Positions 1-10,608 of a DNA stretch of 64,000 bases are shown one piece after another (the first letter of the stretch is position 1; every line of letters begins with the position of its first letter). Location of the stretch: the NCBI GenBank assembly GCA_038501625.1, contig JAZAYU010000204.1, positions 622,001-686,000 of the forward strand, read 5' to 3'. The DNA comes from Corbicula japonica. Its lineage: Eukaryota; Mollusca; Bivalvia; Venerida; Cyrenidae. Both the position numbers and the translations under genes were made by a program. The notes under the pieces were generated by a model. It did no database searches, was not told the DNA's origin, and saw only the letters and a list, made by a program, of their open reading frames with translations.

Positions 1-186
1 CACCACAGCTAGAGAAAGGAAGTGAAGTAAGTGAAAATGATTCTAATGGAATATTTGAATTACAAACAAATCAATAGGCTTTGAGCACCATTAACTTTGG
101 TATCTTTATAAGCGTAACAAAATTCATTTTTCTTGAGAAAAATAACTTTAGTACATTAGGCGAATCATTGAAATAGTTATAAAAAA

Positions 187-545
187 TAGACGATCCATCC
201 CAAACGATGGTAAGCTTATGACGGTGAACATGGAACCTTCAATGCGGTATTTTCATATTAAAACCATTCCATGTTCAGCGGCGTAGATAACAGAATGCGT
301 TTGTCCTAAGCGAGAAAACAAATGGCAGAACTAAACAGAATAGAATTTTGAGATGGGATCTTAAAATATAAATCCTGCATATCACAGACAACGCCAAAGG
401 CAAAATTTAAAAAGCAGGAAGTATATCCCTGGGGGTGTTTGAACAATATCCAAATTTATATTGGCTGGGATATTGAAACTATCAATCTTTAAACTATCCG
501 AAATATTTAAAACAAAAAAGTAAATTTAGAAGTACTATTAATAAC
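187..545 (-). repeat. Dispersed repeat, inverted relative to the copy at 4190-4535
   Basis: From ccatcccaaacgatgg to agtaaatttagaagtacta this stretch matches the reverse complement of 4190-4535, including the segments around gaacatggaacc and ggcgtt/aacgcc. The two copies bracket lectin exons B and C in inverted orientation. No coding frame was found. A fragment of the same end (accatcgttt...) recurs at about 21700-21780 just upstream of G1 exon 4. Confidence 0.75.
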
Positions 546-855
546 ATAGTACTTCAATATCGTGCTCGAAGACCTTCAAAGGACGTAACTGATAACAGCA
601 CTGATTGAATGTACGCAATTAAACTTTAAATGCGGTATTATGCTAATATATTAAAGTGATTTATTTTTATTCATCTTAGTTAACCCCTGGGACATAAAAA
701 ATGAAAAAAAGAATTATCAGGTATCCCAAAACTAAAAAATACACCCCTACACATCACAACGTGAGAGCAGCTAGTAAGACCTATGAAGGTAGAATATAAA
801 AACGCTTCCTTTGAAATGGTAAATTAAGCATTATTATATCTTCAATTTAATCTAA

Positions 856-1112
856 TTAAACCAAACAAACTGAAAACTTATACCGTTCGCAAATGGGTGG
901 ATGCCTATGTTGTGTACAAGAAATATCAACCCATTTAAAGTCCTGGTGATTGGCATCATAGTACATGGAGACACAGTCTTCATCGAGCTGACCGGCATTA
1001 CTGTTTGGTTCTCCAGGCGACCAATCGAAAAACTCTGCCAGTAGATCGGTCTTAATCCATCTCCATTCCCCTTCTACAATGTCGTCAGTTAGACCAATCC
1101 ACCACCCCATTG
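856..1112 (-). CDS. C-type lectin exon C (C-terminal half, stop codon)
   Basis: 257 nt on the minus strand, entered in phase 1 after acceptor ttttactaaag and ending at TAA (858-856). It encodes MGWWIGLTDD, WRWIKTD, WSPGEPNSN, DEDCVSMYY, FKWVDISC and PPICE, followed by a short tail. The three cysteines complete the canonical pairs. EPN at the calcium-binding loop predicts mannose-type ligands, but the WND asparagine is replaced by valine (WVD), which may weaken calcium binding. Confidence 0.88.
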
Positions 1113-4100
1113 CTTTAGTAAAATACAGATAACTGTTGAATTTCTTAAGCAACAATTTGAAAACATGTTTGCACTTATGTTTCTCACAAATTTAATTCTT
1201 AATAAATACGGCAGTTCTGAATTCGTTAATTTTATTAAAAGTTAGTTCCACATTTGTACCATCTAATTTCATCAAAAATATAAGCATACTTGTATAAATC
1301 AGATGCACGAAACTCATCTATTATGATAAGTAAATTTAGTGGAAGAATTTTCGCTTTACCAAGTTCCATCTTCATAAAGGAATTACATATCATCATTTTC
1401 TAAACAAACAAAAAACAGCATCATGAAATAAACTAAAGCTATATTTCTTTATTTCGTATTCTTGAAAGTCATTTCACCAATATTTTTGTTTTCCTTATGT
1501 ACGGTCATGTATGAGTTAGGTAACAATCGAGAATTTATTCGCAGTATACAACTTTTAAAACACATTTTATTCAACAGTGGTAAATCATTTGGACACAATT
1601 ATACACATTATTTCAAATAAAAATATTCGTTCCTTAGAAAAAATGTTTTTTTACAACACTTTAATTGGGACACTTGCTGTGATATTACATAATAAATAAG
1701 TAGCTTATCAGGCTTACATGTAGGCATGACATATTCTGCACACGTAGCATGTACGATTAACCAAATCTCCACTCCGGTTTTGTATTACGGAGTTATTTCA
1801 TTTCTTTATGTATACTGTTTTAATCTGGCAAAATATACGGAAAACCGTACTAGGAAGTTTTTAATAAATCACTAAAAAAACCAATAGAGATTGAAAAGTT
1901 AAAACTTCAAACAATGCATATTATTAGATAATGTATTTAAAACGATTTATGCCAAATACTCACATTTAAGGAGATATTGATATGCCCAATACTCACGTTT
2001 AAGAAGATATTGATATGCCAAATACTCACGTATAGGGAGATATTGATATCCCCAATACTCACGTTTAAGAAGATGTTGATATGCGCAATACTCACGTTTA
2101 AGAAGATATTGATATGCCCAATACTGACTTTTAAGAAGATATCGATATGCCCAATACTGACGTTTAAGAAGATATTGATATACCCAATACTCACGTTTAA
2201 GAAGATATTAATATGCCCAATAGTCACGTTTAAGAAGATATTGAAATGCCCAATACTCACGTGTAAGAAGATGTTGATATGTCAAATACTCATGTTTAAG
2301 AAAATATTGATATGCCAAATACTGACGTTAAAGAAGATATTGATATGTCAAATACTCACGTTTAAGAAGATATATATATGCCCTATACTCACGTTTAAGA
2401 AGATATTGATATGTCCAATACTCATGTTTAAGGAGATATTGATATGCCCAAAACTCACGTTTAAGAAGATATTGATATGCCCAATACTCACGTTAAAGAA
2501 GAAATTGATATGCCAAATACTCACGTTTAAGGAGATATTGATATGTCCGATACTCACGTTTAAGAAGATATTGATATGCCCAATACTCACGTTTAAGAAG
2601 ATATTGATATGCGCAATACACACGTTTAAGAAGATATTGATAGTCCCAATACTCACGTTTAAGAAAATATTGATATGACCAATACTAACGTTTAAGAAGA
2701 TATTTATATGCCCAATACTCACGTTTTAGAAGATATTGATATGCCCAATACTCACGTTTAAGACGATATTGATATGCGCAATACCAACGTTTAAGAAGAT
2801 ATTGATATGCCCAATACTCGCGTTTTAGAAGATATTGATATGCCCAATACTCACGTTTAAGAAGATATTGATATGCCTAATACTCACGTTTAGGAAGATA
2901 TTGATATTCCCATTACTCACGTTTAAGAAGATATTGATATGCCCAATACTCACGTTTAAGAAGATATTGATATGCCCAATACTCACGTGTAAGAGTGTAA
3001 GAAGATATTGATATGTCCAATACTCACGTTTAAGAAGATGTTGATATGTCAAATACTCACGTTTAAGAAAATATTGATTTGCCCAATACTGACGTTAACG
3101 AAGATATTGATATGTCAAATACTCACGTTTAAGAAGATATTGATATGCCCAATACTCACGTTTAAAAAGATATTGATATGTCCAATACTCATGTTTAAGA
3201 AGATATTGATATGCCCAATACTCACGTTTAAGGAGATATTGATATGCCTAATGCTCACGTTTAAGAAGATATTGATATGCTCAATACTCACGTTTTAGAA
3301 GATATTGATATGCCCAATACTCACGTTAAAGAAGATATTGATATGCCCAATACTCACGTTTAAGAAGATATTGATATGCCCAATACTCATGTTTTAGAAG
3401 ATATTGATATGTCCAATACTAACGTTTAAGAAGAGATTGATATGCCAAATACTCACATTTAAGGAGATATTGATATGCCAAATACTCACGTTTAAGAAGA
3501 TATTGATATGTCCAATACTCACGTTTAAGAAGATATTGATATGTCCAATACTCACGTTTAAGAAGATATTGATATGCCCAATACTCACGTTTAGGAAGAT
3601 ATTGATATTCCCATTACTCACGTTTAAGAAGATATTGATATGTCCAATACTCATGTTTAAGAAGATATTGATATGCCCAATACTCACGTTAAAGAAGATA
3701 TTGATATGCCAAATACTCACGTTTAAGAAGATATTGATATTCCCAATACTCACGTTTAAGAAGATATTGATATGCCCAATACTCACGTTTAAGAAGATGG
3801 AGAAATGACTTGAGAAAGTTGTTTTCGTTTATATCATTAACCACAGCTAAATGGCTCCCATGCTGTTCGCAAAAATGCTGAAATACAAATTGATTTTAGA
3901 AGATAACTATTAAATAAATAGTTTTGGGTTCGAGTCTTTATTTGCCTGCCAACCTTACAAAATCATTACTCTTCACTGGACTTCCATTACAGCCCATGAA
4001 CAGGCTTAATCGAACCGAGCCTGCATTATTTTCATATTTGTCGTGTTCGGTGGCTTTCAAAGTTCCATCACAGTAAGACGTGTGCTCCATGTGGGCGCTG

Positions 4101-5429
4101 TAAAAAGTATCTTACATTCAATTACTGCTCATATCAGTAAGGTCATTTAAAGGTCGTTAAGCAGGATACTTATTTACTTTTTAACAGTACTTCTAAATTT
4201 ACTTTTGTTTACAAATTTCGGGCAGTAGTGGTTTCATTAAGCCAGCCAATCAGCCAATATAGATTCGGATATAGTTCAATCACACCAAGGACATTCTTCC
4301 TGTTGTTTTTTTTTAATTTAGCTTTTGGCGTTTCCTGAGGAATGCAGGATTTGTATTCAAGATCCCCTGTCAAAATTCTTTTTGTTTAGTTCCGCCCATT
4401 GTTTTCTCGTTCAGAGCAAACCCGTTATTTTATCTGGGGACCATGCGCCGCTGAACATGGATTGGTATTAATCTGAACATACCGCATTGAGGGTTCCATG
4501 TTCACCGCCATATACATACCATCGTTTGGGATGAATCACAATTGTACTGTTTATTGGTGGTAAATATTGAATTGCGCTCAACCCGGGGCTAGGCGGCATG
4601 GGCAGTAATATGCATTTCTATTACTGCCCAGGAACAGGCTTAATCAAACCGAGCCTGCAATGTTTTCATATTTGTCGTGTTCGGTGGCTTTCAAAGTTCC
4701 CTTTTCATCTATTCTAATATTTATGTTAGATTCGGTACCTCTATTTATAAACAAGTAATAGGCATTCCAATGGGTACTAATTGTGCACCCTTGTTGCTTA
4801 ACATCAAGATGATATAATTACAGCTTTTAACAACACCTCGAGGTATTTTCGTATTTGTCGTGTTCGTCGTGTTCGGTGGCTTTCAAAGTTCCCTTTTCAT
4901 CTATTTTATTACTCCACAAACAAAACAAAATCTAGGAACATCAAAATTTTATGCAAATGAACGGCACACTTAATAAACATTGTATGAATTTTCGCAGATT
5001 TGCAATATTATCTCACTTGTCCATGAAAACAATGTAAAAGAGTTTGATAGTAGGAACACAAGGTTGTTTAATAAAAGTAAGAGTTAGATCTGGTTGATGA
5101 TAATATAAAGCAGGTCTCCTGCTTTTAATATTTGATCAATTAGAAACAAATGAAACATTTAGAAGGTAGCCTTGTTGAATACAATAACACTTAACAAAAC
5201 AAGAAAACAGAAAAAATTACATCCATTTTGTTAAAATTTCAAAATTTCTATATTAAGTCACGTATAATTAAAATGTCATTACTAATTCTACAAACACCGA
5301 CTGGTATAGATAATTATTCTCTTACCTCTGCTTCGGTGAATGTTGTAACGTGATCTTCAGCAAACAGGTAGCAGGAACCTCTATCCGCTACCCAGGAATC
5401 TGGACACACAGTACTGGCTTCACAGTACC
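856..5429 (-). CDS. C-type lectin gene (three exons seen, 5' end not found)
   Basis: Minus-strand gene assembled from exons 5429-5326, 3877-3787 and 1112-856. The junction phases agree (enters in phase 1, then 0, then 1) and the joined frame has no stop before 856. The product is a C-type lectin domain of the long form: an N-terminal CPDSW...SCY pair, then FCEQHGSHLAVV, WWIGLTD, WRW, WSPGEPN, EDC, WVD, and the final SC and ICE cysteines. EPN is the classical mannose-type calcium-site motif; the usual WND is WVD here. In bivalves such proteins are typically secreted pattern-recognition or agglutinating lectins. No signal-peptide exon was identified upstream, so the 5' end is missing from this call. 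Intron 2 is mostly a 33-bp minisatellite derived from the exon 2 donor. Confidence 0.85.
1200..1947. other. Lectin intron 2, non-repeat part
   Basis: AT-rich sequence between lectin exon C and the minisatellite. I see no exon, RNA gene or inverted repeat here. Confidence 0.5.
1948..3798. repeat. 33-bp minisatellite, about 56 copies, carrying a splice donor in each unit
   Basis: Near-perfect 33-bp units; on the minus strand each reads about CTTCTTAAAC|GTGAGTATTG then GGCATATCAATAT. The period is 11 codons, so several frames on both strands stay open for long stretches; those open frames are artefacts of the repeat, not genes. The array abuts lectin exon B, and its first unit contains that exon's last bases and donor. 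Single-base variants and one local irregularity near 2993-3003 show that it has begun to diverge. Confidence 0.97.
3787..3877 (-). CDS. C-type lectin exon B (middle of the domain)
   Basis: 91 nt on the minus strand between acceptor tgtatttcag and donor gtgagt. It reads HFCEQHGSHLAVVND and then ENNFLKSFLHLLK, the classic first-cysteine and 'LVxIxxxxExxFL' segment of the domain. It ends in phase 1, matching exon C. Its last 12 bases (ATCTTCTTAAAC) and its donor lie inside the first unit of the adjoining 33-bp minisatellite, so the exon edge and the repeat are the same sequence. It is too short to appear as a standalone open frame. Confidence 0.85.
4190..4535 (+). repeat. Dispersed repeat, inverted partner of 187-545
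   Basis: It reads from agtacttctaaatttactttt to accatcgtttgggatga and is the reverse complement of 187-545 with scattered mismatches. It lies in the lectin intron between exons A and B. It is followed directly by the reverse-transcriptase-related repeat at 4560-4840. Confidence 0.75.
4560..4840 (+). mobile_element. Reverse-transcriptase element fragment (copy 1)
   Basis: It shares gctcaacccggggctag through cacctcgaggt with 5710-6000, including a stretch coding for the PMGTNCAPL motif of reverse transcriptases. Both copies carry the same internal deletion just after this motif, so they descend from one deletion derivative rather than from two independent insertions. A shorter piece of the same repeat is at 3958-4070. 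Confidence 0.65.
5326..5429 (-). CDS. C-type lectin exon A (N-terminal part of the domain)
   Basis: 104 nt on the minus strand after acceptor tacttgtag and before donor gtaag. It opens with two bases of a split codon, then reads YCEAST, CPDSWVAD, SCYLF, ending FTEAE in phase 0. CPDSW and SCY are the extra N-terminal cysteine pair of long-form lectin domains. The frame was chosen because it is the only one giving lectin motifs between consensus splice sites. Confidence 0.85.
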
Positions 5430-5709
5430 CTACAAGTACCAAAACCTTTATACATACGTATGTTGAGAATACTATAACTTAACGTTAGTTTGCGCGCCAC
5501 GCAAAAGTATGTAACGTTCATGACGTCAAAGTTATTGTTGTGAGTTTACTTGTTTTGCACGTTGAAGGAGTCGCTCAATACTATCTGAACCGTTCACAAC
5601 GTCTTGCTCACTCTCTTACGATAATTATATCTTATGCACTTGTCAAGACCTGATAGAGTCGCTAACTTTCTTACTGGATAATTGGGATGGATCGAAATTG
5701 TACTATTTA

Positions 5710-6568
5710 ATGGTGTAATTACTGAGTAGAGCTCAACCCGGGGCTAGTCGGCGTGGGCAGTAATAAGCATTCCCATTACTGCCCATGAACAGGCTCAATC
5801 AAACCGAGCCTGCAGTATTTTCATATTTGTCGTGTTCGGTGGCTTTCAAAGTTCCCTTTTCATCTATTCTAATATTTATGTTAGATTCGGTACCTCTATT
5901 TATAAACAAGTAATAGGCATCCCAATGGGTACTAATTGTGCACCCCTTGTTGCTTAACATCAAGATGATATAATTACAGCTTTTAACAACACCTCGAGGT
6001 ACCTTGATGATTTATTAAATACAGACAATAACCATTTTTCATTACTGGTTAATAAGATTTATCCTAAAGAACAACAACTTAATAAAGCGAACACTTCAGA
6101 AAATCAAGCAAACTTTCTCGATCTTAATCTGTCCAATGAAAATGATTATGTGACTACTAAAATTTATGATAAAAGAGATTATTTTAATTTTAATTTAGTA
6201 TATTTTCCGTTTTTAGACGGCGATGTTCCCCTTGCAACATCTTATGGGGTTTATATCTCACAGCTTGTTCGCTTTTCAAGAGCTTGCAACGATGTTAATG
6301 ATTTCAATGAACGTAATCTTTGCATTACAGAAAAACTTTTAAAAAGGTTATCGGTATCACAAATTAAGGAAAACCTTTTGCAAGTTTTATCGCCGATTCC
6401 CAGATCTAATTCGTAAATACAGATGCTGTTTAAAATCACGTTTGCAACAAGGTATTTCACAGCCAGTTTTTTATGGAGATTTAATTTATAAACTTAAAAA
6501 GATAAAGGGCAGTGTTAATTTCTCCCGGTTATTTGTAAAAAAACATCTGTACATTTAAAAAGAAAGGT
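5710..6568 (+). pseudogene. Reverse transcriptase remnant with YLDD motif
   Basis: Broken coding remnant of a retroelement. A frame around 5905-5950 gives IPMGTNCAPL; after an internal deletion, the frame from about 5960 gives AFNNTSRYLDD, with YLDD (6000-6011) at the polymerase active site. It continues through FLDL, YDKRDYFNF, SYGVYISQLVRF and NERNL. A frameshift near 6340 moves the rest (GYRYHKLRKTF, FYGDLIYKL) into another frame, which stops near 6568. This pattern is a reverse-transcriptase family common in invertebrate genomes; I cannot say whether it is Penelope-like or a non-LTR type. It lies in or upstream of the lectin gene and is not functional. Confidence 0.75.
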
Positions 6569-6599
6569 TACCAACAGGATATTTTACAGCGCCCTGCAT

Positions 6600-7250
6600 G
6601 CCTGGTGATTAACCCTTCTACAGTTGATCATTATGCTTACCTCTTTGGTTGCACGACGGTGGCAGGGGTTTAAGAGTTTATGAAGGTTTATAGGGAAATC
6701 TTTTCTTAAAACAACCTAGAAGCTCGATTTGTTTCTTTTATCCCTGTCATCGTGTTCTCGCTGATTTTACTCCAGGACCTCTGATCTTGGTAAGATCATT
6801 GAGTACCCGCCCCTTCGGCATTGCAATGCTCTTAGCGTCTTATGTTTATATGTTTGTGTGCTTTTGCATGCAACATTGTTGAGCCGATAAGTGGGTTGGA
6901 GTTTTTTCACCAAGACAACTTGTACTTGTTTTGTGATATGAGAACCTGTTGGGGCAAGTGTGAGGTTGGTGCACCCTAGAACCTGGTTTAAACCCCCCGT
7001 GGCAATTTGATTTGCCACTGACCGTTCAAAGGCGGTAACCCCTCGGGTTCTCATTTTTGTTTATTGTTAGTGGTGTCTTTTTTGAAATTGATCATCTTAT
7101 TAACCATGCTCTCTTCCTCTCTCTTCTTCTTGACTCTGTGGGGAGGCTGTTTTTTCTGAATGTGGCCAATCCTGATATGCATATTTCACCTTTTTACGAG
7201 TTCCCCTTTACGATCACGCCGATAACGTCAGAACTGATTGTGTTATAAGG
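6600..7250 (+). mobile_element. Probable 3' part of the retroelement remnant, with an 85-bp dispersed motif
   Basis: No intact frame. The stretch at 7106-7200 (accatgctctcttc...gtggggaggctg...atatgcatatttcac) recurs at 15968-16045, 25781-25860 and 41951-42035, so it is a short dispersed sequence. Fragments upstream of it look like decayed coding sequence continuing from the reverse transcriptase. Confidence 0.45.
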
Positions 7251-7926
7251 CTTTTTATTATATACCCATTTCTGATTTAGCATAGTGCAGCGTTAATCCG
7301 CAGAATTGATACAACTTTCCAGGTTAGAAATTTCGTATTAGATAATATCCAGCTTTCCGTGTTCAATGTGACGTCATGTACTACGTCACACTAGGCTGTC
7401 GTAATTTTCCGGCACATAACGAACTCCAAAATAGGAAATTTCACTCTCTTTCACTATCGGCTCATATACATTCACCTCTGTTAAAGGCTGGGACTACTTC
7501 CAACTACCTTTACTTGAACTCAAAAAAAATAGTTCACCAACTACATTTAAAATAGCTTGGGTTTCTTCGGTTTTAATGGAAGATAGTGAAGATTTCTGTC
7601 ATTAATTATATCATAATCTTTTAAATCCATAATTATGACCGTATTCAACGAAGCTTCTTAGTTTGGTCAAAAATCTTGACATTGAGCCTTTCGCAGAGGT
7701 GTAAAGTGAGTGTAAGGAACGACAACTCTGCGAAGGAGATTGAGGAAATTTCCGTCGCAGTTTTACAAGCGTTACGTTATGTTTACGCCATTCATAAATT
7801 GACTACCGCGTTACTATCTTTTATTTATGCTATTATGTAAATCACGTTTTTGACTAAAATTTTGTTGTTTAGTTTATTTAAATTTGTTTTGAGCGAGAAG
7901 GGTATATATATTAAAAGTAGATCTAA
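7251..7926. other. Intergenic, nothing recognised
   Basis: AT-rich sequence without an exon, RNA gene or clear repeat that I can support. Confidence 0.4.
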
Positions 7927-8070
7927 CATTATGACAGTATTCATTCTGTAGGTTCGTATTATTTCTCGTTGCGTATGTAAACCACATCACGCTCGAACTT
8001 CGGCCTCGCGCGATATTGTTTACATAACCAACTCAGAAAATACGACCCTACAGAATGCATACTGTTATAA
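7927..8070. mobile_element. Palindromic MITE with arms of about 50 bp
   Basis: The left arm (cagtattcattctgtaggtt to gtatgtaaac) is the reverse complement of the right arm (gtttacataac to cagaatgcatactg) with a few mismatches. The arms enclose a CG-richer loop of about 35 bp. No coding capacity. Confidence 0.75.
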
Positions 8071-8672
8071 TATTCCATATATATCGTAAGTCGAGCATTG
8101 CTTGGGTTGTATAACACATTCACACAAATAACAGATTGATCTTATATAAAAGCTGACTGTGTGGTGAATCGCTTTAAATCGTAAAAATACCCAGATGTAA
8201 CAGTCACTGTGAAAAAATAAATGCCAGATATATTATGTCTTCCTAGCGAGGATTTCAACATATATAATTTCAGTTAAGATAAACTTTACTCAGTCTGATA
8301 CTTTGACAATATCAATTTCTACTGTAATTTTACCAATTTTTCTATTTTCTTATTTTTTATTTCATTTCTGTCATTAATATTTTGTACAAAAATGTAGGAT
8401 TTCTGAATATGAAACACGCAATTCAACAAGATGGCAATTCAACTCAATTTCATAACTTCTTGTACTACCTTCTAACTGTTTTTACTTCCGGACTTTTAAT
8501 ATTTCATCATTTGGATTTACTATCTCTTTATGAATTTTATATAGATCTACTCTACCATTACATGTAGATATTATTGTATTGCTATTCTTTATTAAGCTCT
8601 ACCAATTTAACACATTATACCTCCTCCTGACAACAAAATTCACTTTATATGTTACTATAAACCGGTCCATTA
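8071..8672. other. Intergenic, nothing recognised
   Basis: AT-rich, with short open frames of low complexity (about 60 codons at 8382-8567) that show no recognisable domain. Confidence 0.4.
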
Positions 8673-8864
8673 GGCCGGTATTCCATAGTTCCGTGATGCG
8701 TATTCCGTGTCCGTGTCCGAGATCGTTTCCGCGATTTTTCACTCACCAAAGATATCGCTGGGTATACATCTATTCCATACCTCCGTGTCAGTTTCGCGTC
8801 GGACGCGGACGCGGACACGGACATGGACACGGAATACGCATCACGAATCTATGGAATACCGGCC
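8673..8864. mobile_element. 192-bp MITE with hexamer-containing inverted ends
   Basis: Terminal repeats of about 50 bp: GGCCGGTATTCCATAG at the left and CTATGGAATACCGGCC at the right, continuing inward through GCGTATTCCGTGTCCGTGTC and its complement. The element is flanked by TA on both sides, the target duplication expected of Tc1/mariner-type elements. The GTCCGT/ACGGAC hexamer runs produce open frames rich in Arg-Thr or Gly-His, which are not genes. Confidence 0.8.
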
Positions 8865-8869
8865 TAAAA

Positions 8870-9600
8870 CTCTTTGCAGTCGGCACTATAAACGTCTGCG
8901 TGCACTGGAACCGATCAATACAACACAATTCCTGTATTAATGAAACAACGTTAACTTTTCGTAAAGTTGTATCAATGACAATTTTAGGTTACTTTCCATA
9001 ACAGAAAATTCTTACCTATAAACGGTACTAATAATATCAAACTATTAATATGCAACATTTTGCTCAATGTGTTAACATTGTAATTGCGACGTGACGAGGT
9101 CAGAAAGATAACACTTTCAATGTTGTCGTGCCAGAAACGGTGATTCGGTGTTAACTGCAATGAACTTGCTGATAAGAAATACCGGTATACATACATTTGA
9201 ATTTTAATTGAAAAATTGAAAATAGCGTCTACACATAATTTTGTATATATTATTTAAATACTCGAAAAAAAAGAACGGCGTACTTTATTACAAAGAAATA
9301 AACGGGGGCAAATATCTTACTGAAAAAAATGGATGCCATTGAATGTAACGAACAATATTAAGCTTTCATACGTTGACTAGCAGATGTCCTCGAGATTTGA
9401 AGTCACGTAAACTCGAGCTTTGACAAATCTATACAAATGATAAAATGTTGTTCTTTCTTCCCTTTTTGAGGATATAAAGCAATCCGATAAGGGCTGAAAT
9501 CACGCAAAATTAGCAAAAATAAAACCCCAAGAGTTCCGTCTTGAAACGATAAGTGCAAAATTTGGGAGCAGAAGACACCCAATACCGTGTATTGAGTCTT
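8870..9600. other. Intergenic, nothing recognised
   Basis: AT-rich stretch with no exon or structured repeat that I can support. Confidence 0.4.
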
Positions 9601-9705
9601 AATCAGTATAAATGGAAAGAGAACTTTGAAAGCCACCAAACACGACAAATATAAAAAATATTGTGCGTTCTGTTTGAGCCTGTTCATGGGCAGCAATTAA
9701 AATCC
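9600..9705 (-). repeat. Reverse-strand fragment of the retroelement repeat
   Basis: The reverse complement contains gcccatgaacaggctcaa and tttggtggctttcaaagttc, as in the copies at 3958-4090, 4620-4700 and 5780-5860. Confidence 0.7.
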
Positions 9706-9774
9706 ATTTTACTGTCAGACGTTACAAACAACTCTACTCTGATAAATAAATAGGTGGGAAAGAAACTTTCAAAT

Positions 9775-10024
9775 GGGGCGCCTCACAGGAAAAGGTACCT
9801 TCGGACAGGTGACGTCAATCATTGAAATGACGTCATAAATTTGAGCAGACGACATTAAATATTATGCATTTTGCGGCAAAAATACCATTTTATTGTCTAA
9901 ATGTATAATAAAATCACATTTTAGTCATAAGAAATAGATTTATAGATGTAAATTCTTTCTAAATTTAGTAAAAACTAAAATATCACTAAAAATGACCGAA
10001 GGTACCTTTTCCCGCGACGTGCAG
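9775..10024. mobile_element. About 250-bp MITE, KpnI-palindrome ends (copy 1)
   Basis: Ends GGAAAAGGTACCTTCGG (9788-9804) and CCGAAGGTACCTTTTCC (9996-10012) are perfect inverted repeats; weaker inverted sequence extends outward through gcgcctcac/gcgacgtgc. Internal gacgtcaat..attgaaatgacgtc matches the copy at 48402-48652. No coding capacity. Confidence 0.85.
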
Positions 10025-10600
10025 TTCGGTTAGTCCTCAGACCAAACATTGACTTTCTAAATAATTAGACTGTGACAGCATTTACTGTTTCGTCAATCAG
10101 CCTGCCTTTTTAATAATTAAGGTGAATATTTGTTGTAGCGTGATCTATTAAACTATAACCTATGGTAGAGCTATATAAAGTATGACAAAGTGTTTCTGAC
10201 AACCTATAAATAATGATCTGTAATAATACAGGAAAATACAATTATTTAATAACAATAACTCTTTGTTATCAGAAACTTTGAGAATCACAGAGAATTCATT
10301 GCTGGCAAATTACATCATAGTGTATTTGAAGAATTTCTAAAAAACGTAAGGTCGGGATTTGGAATCGATCTGAAACACATACAACTCGAACTGTCAATGT
10401 TTCGATTTTTTATAGAAATACAATTGACAACAGTATGACGCATGCGCAGATTAACTGTTTGCTCTCAGGACACCCCGTACATATATTGGCTGCTGTATTA
10501 AATTATGAAAAATAATTTAAAAAATGATAGATCGCAATTATTTTAAACGTTGGTGAAATATATAATAGTACAGATGTCGGGATACGTACAAAGTTTAAAG
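10025..10600. other. Intergenic, nothing recognised
   Basis: AT-rich sequence before the receptor-like remnant. I see no exon or repeat. Confidence 0.4.
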
Positions 10601-10608
10601 CAGGCAAA

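Noticed and set aside
1948..3798. Possible CRISPR-like array
   Set aside because: Units are contiguous and nearly identical, with no unique spacers, in a eukaryotic intron.
1937..3808. Long open frames of 75-233 codons on both strands rich in Ile, Leu and Lys
   Set aside because: They are products of a 33-bp repeat whose period is a multiple of three; both strands and several frames are open at once.
8579..9001. 140-codon frame and its overlapping partners
   Set aside because: They run across the inverted ends and hexamer runs of the 192-bp MITE; no domain, and frames are open on both strands.
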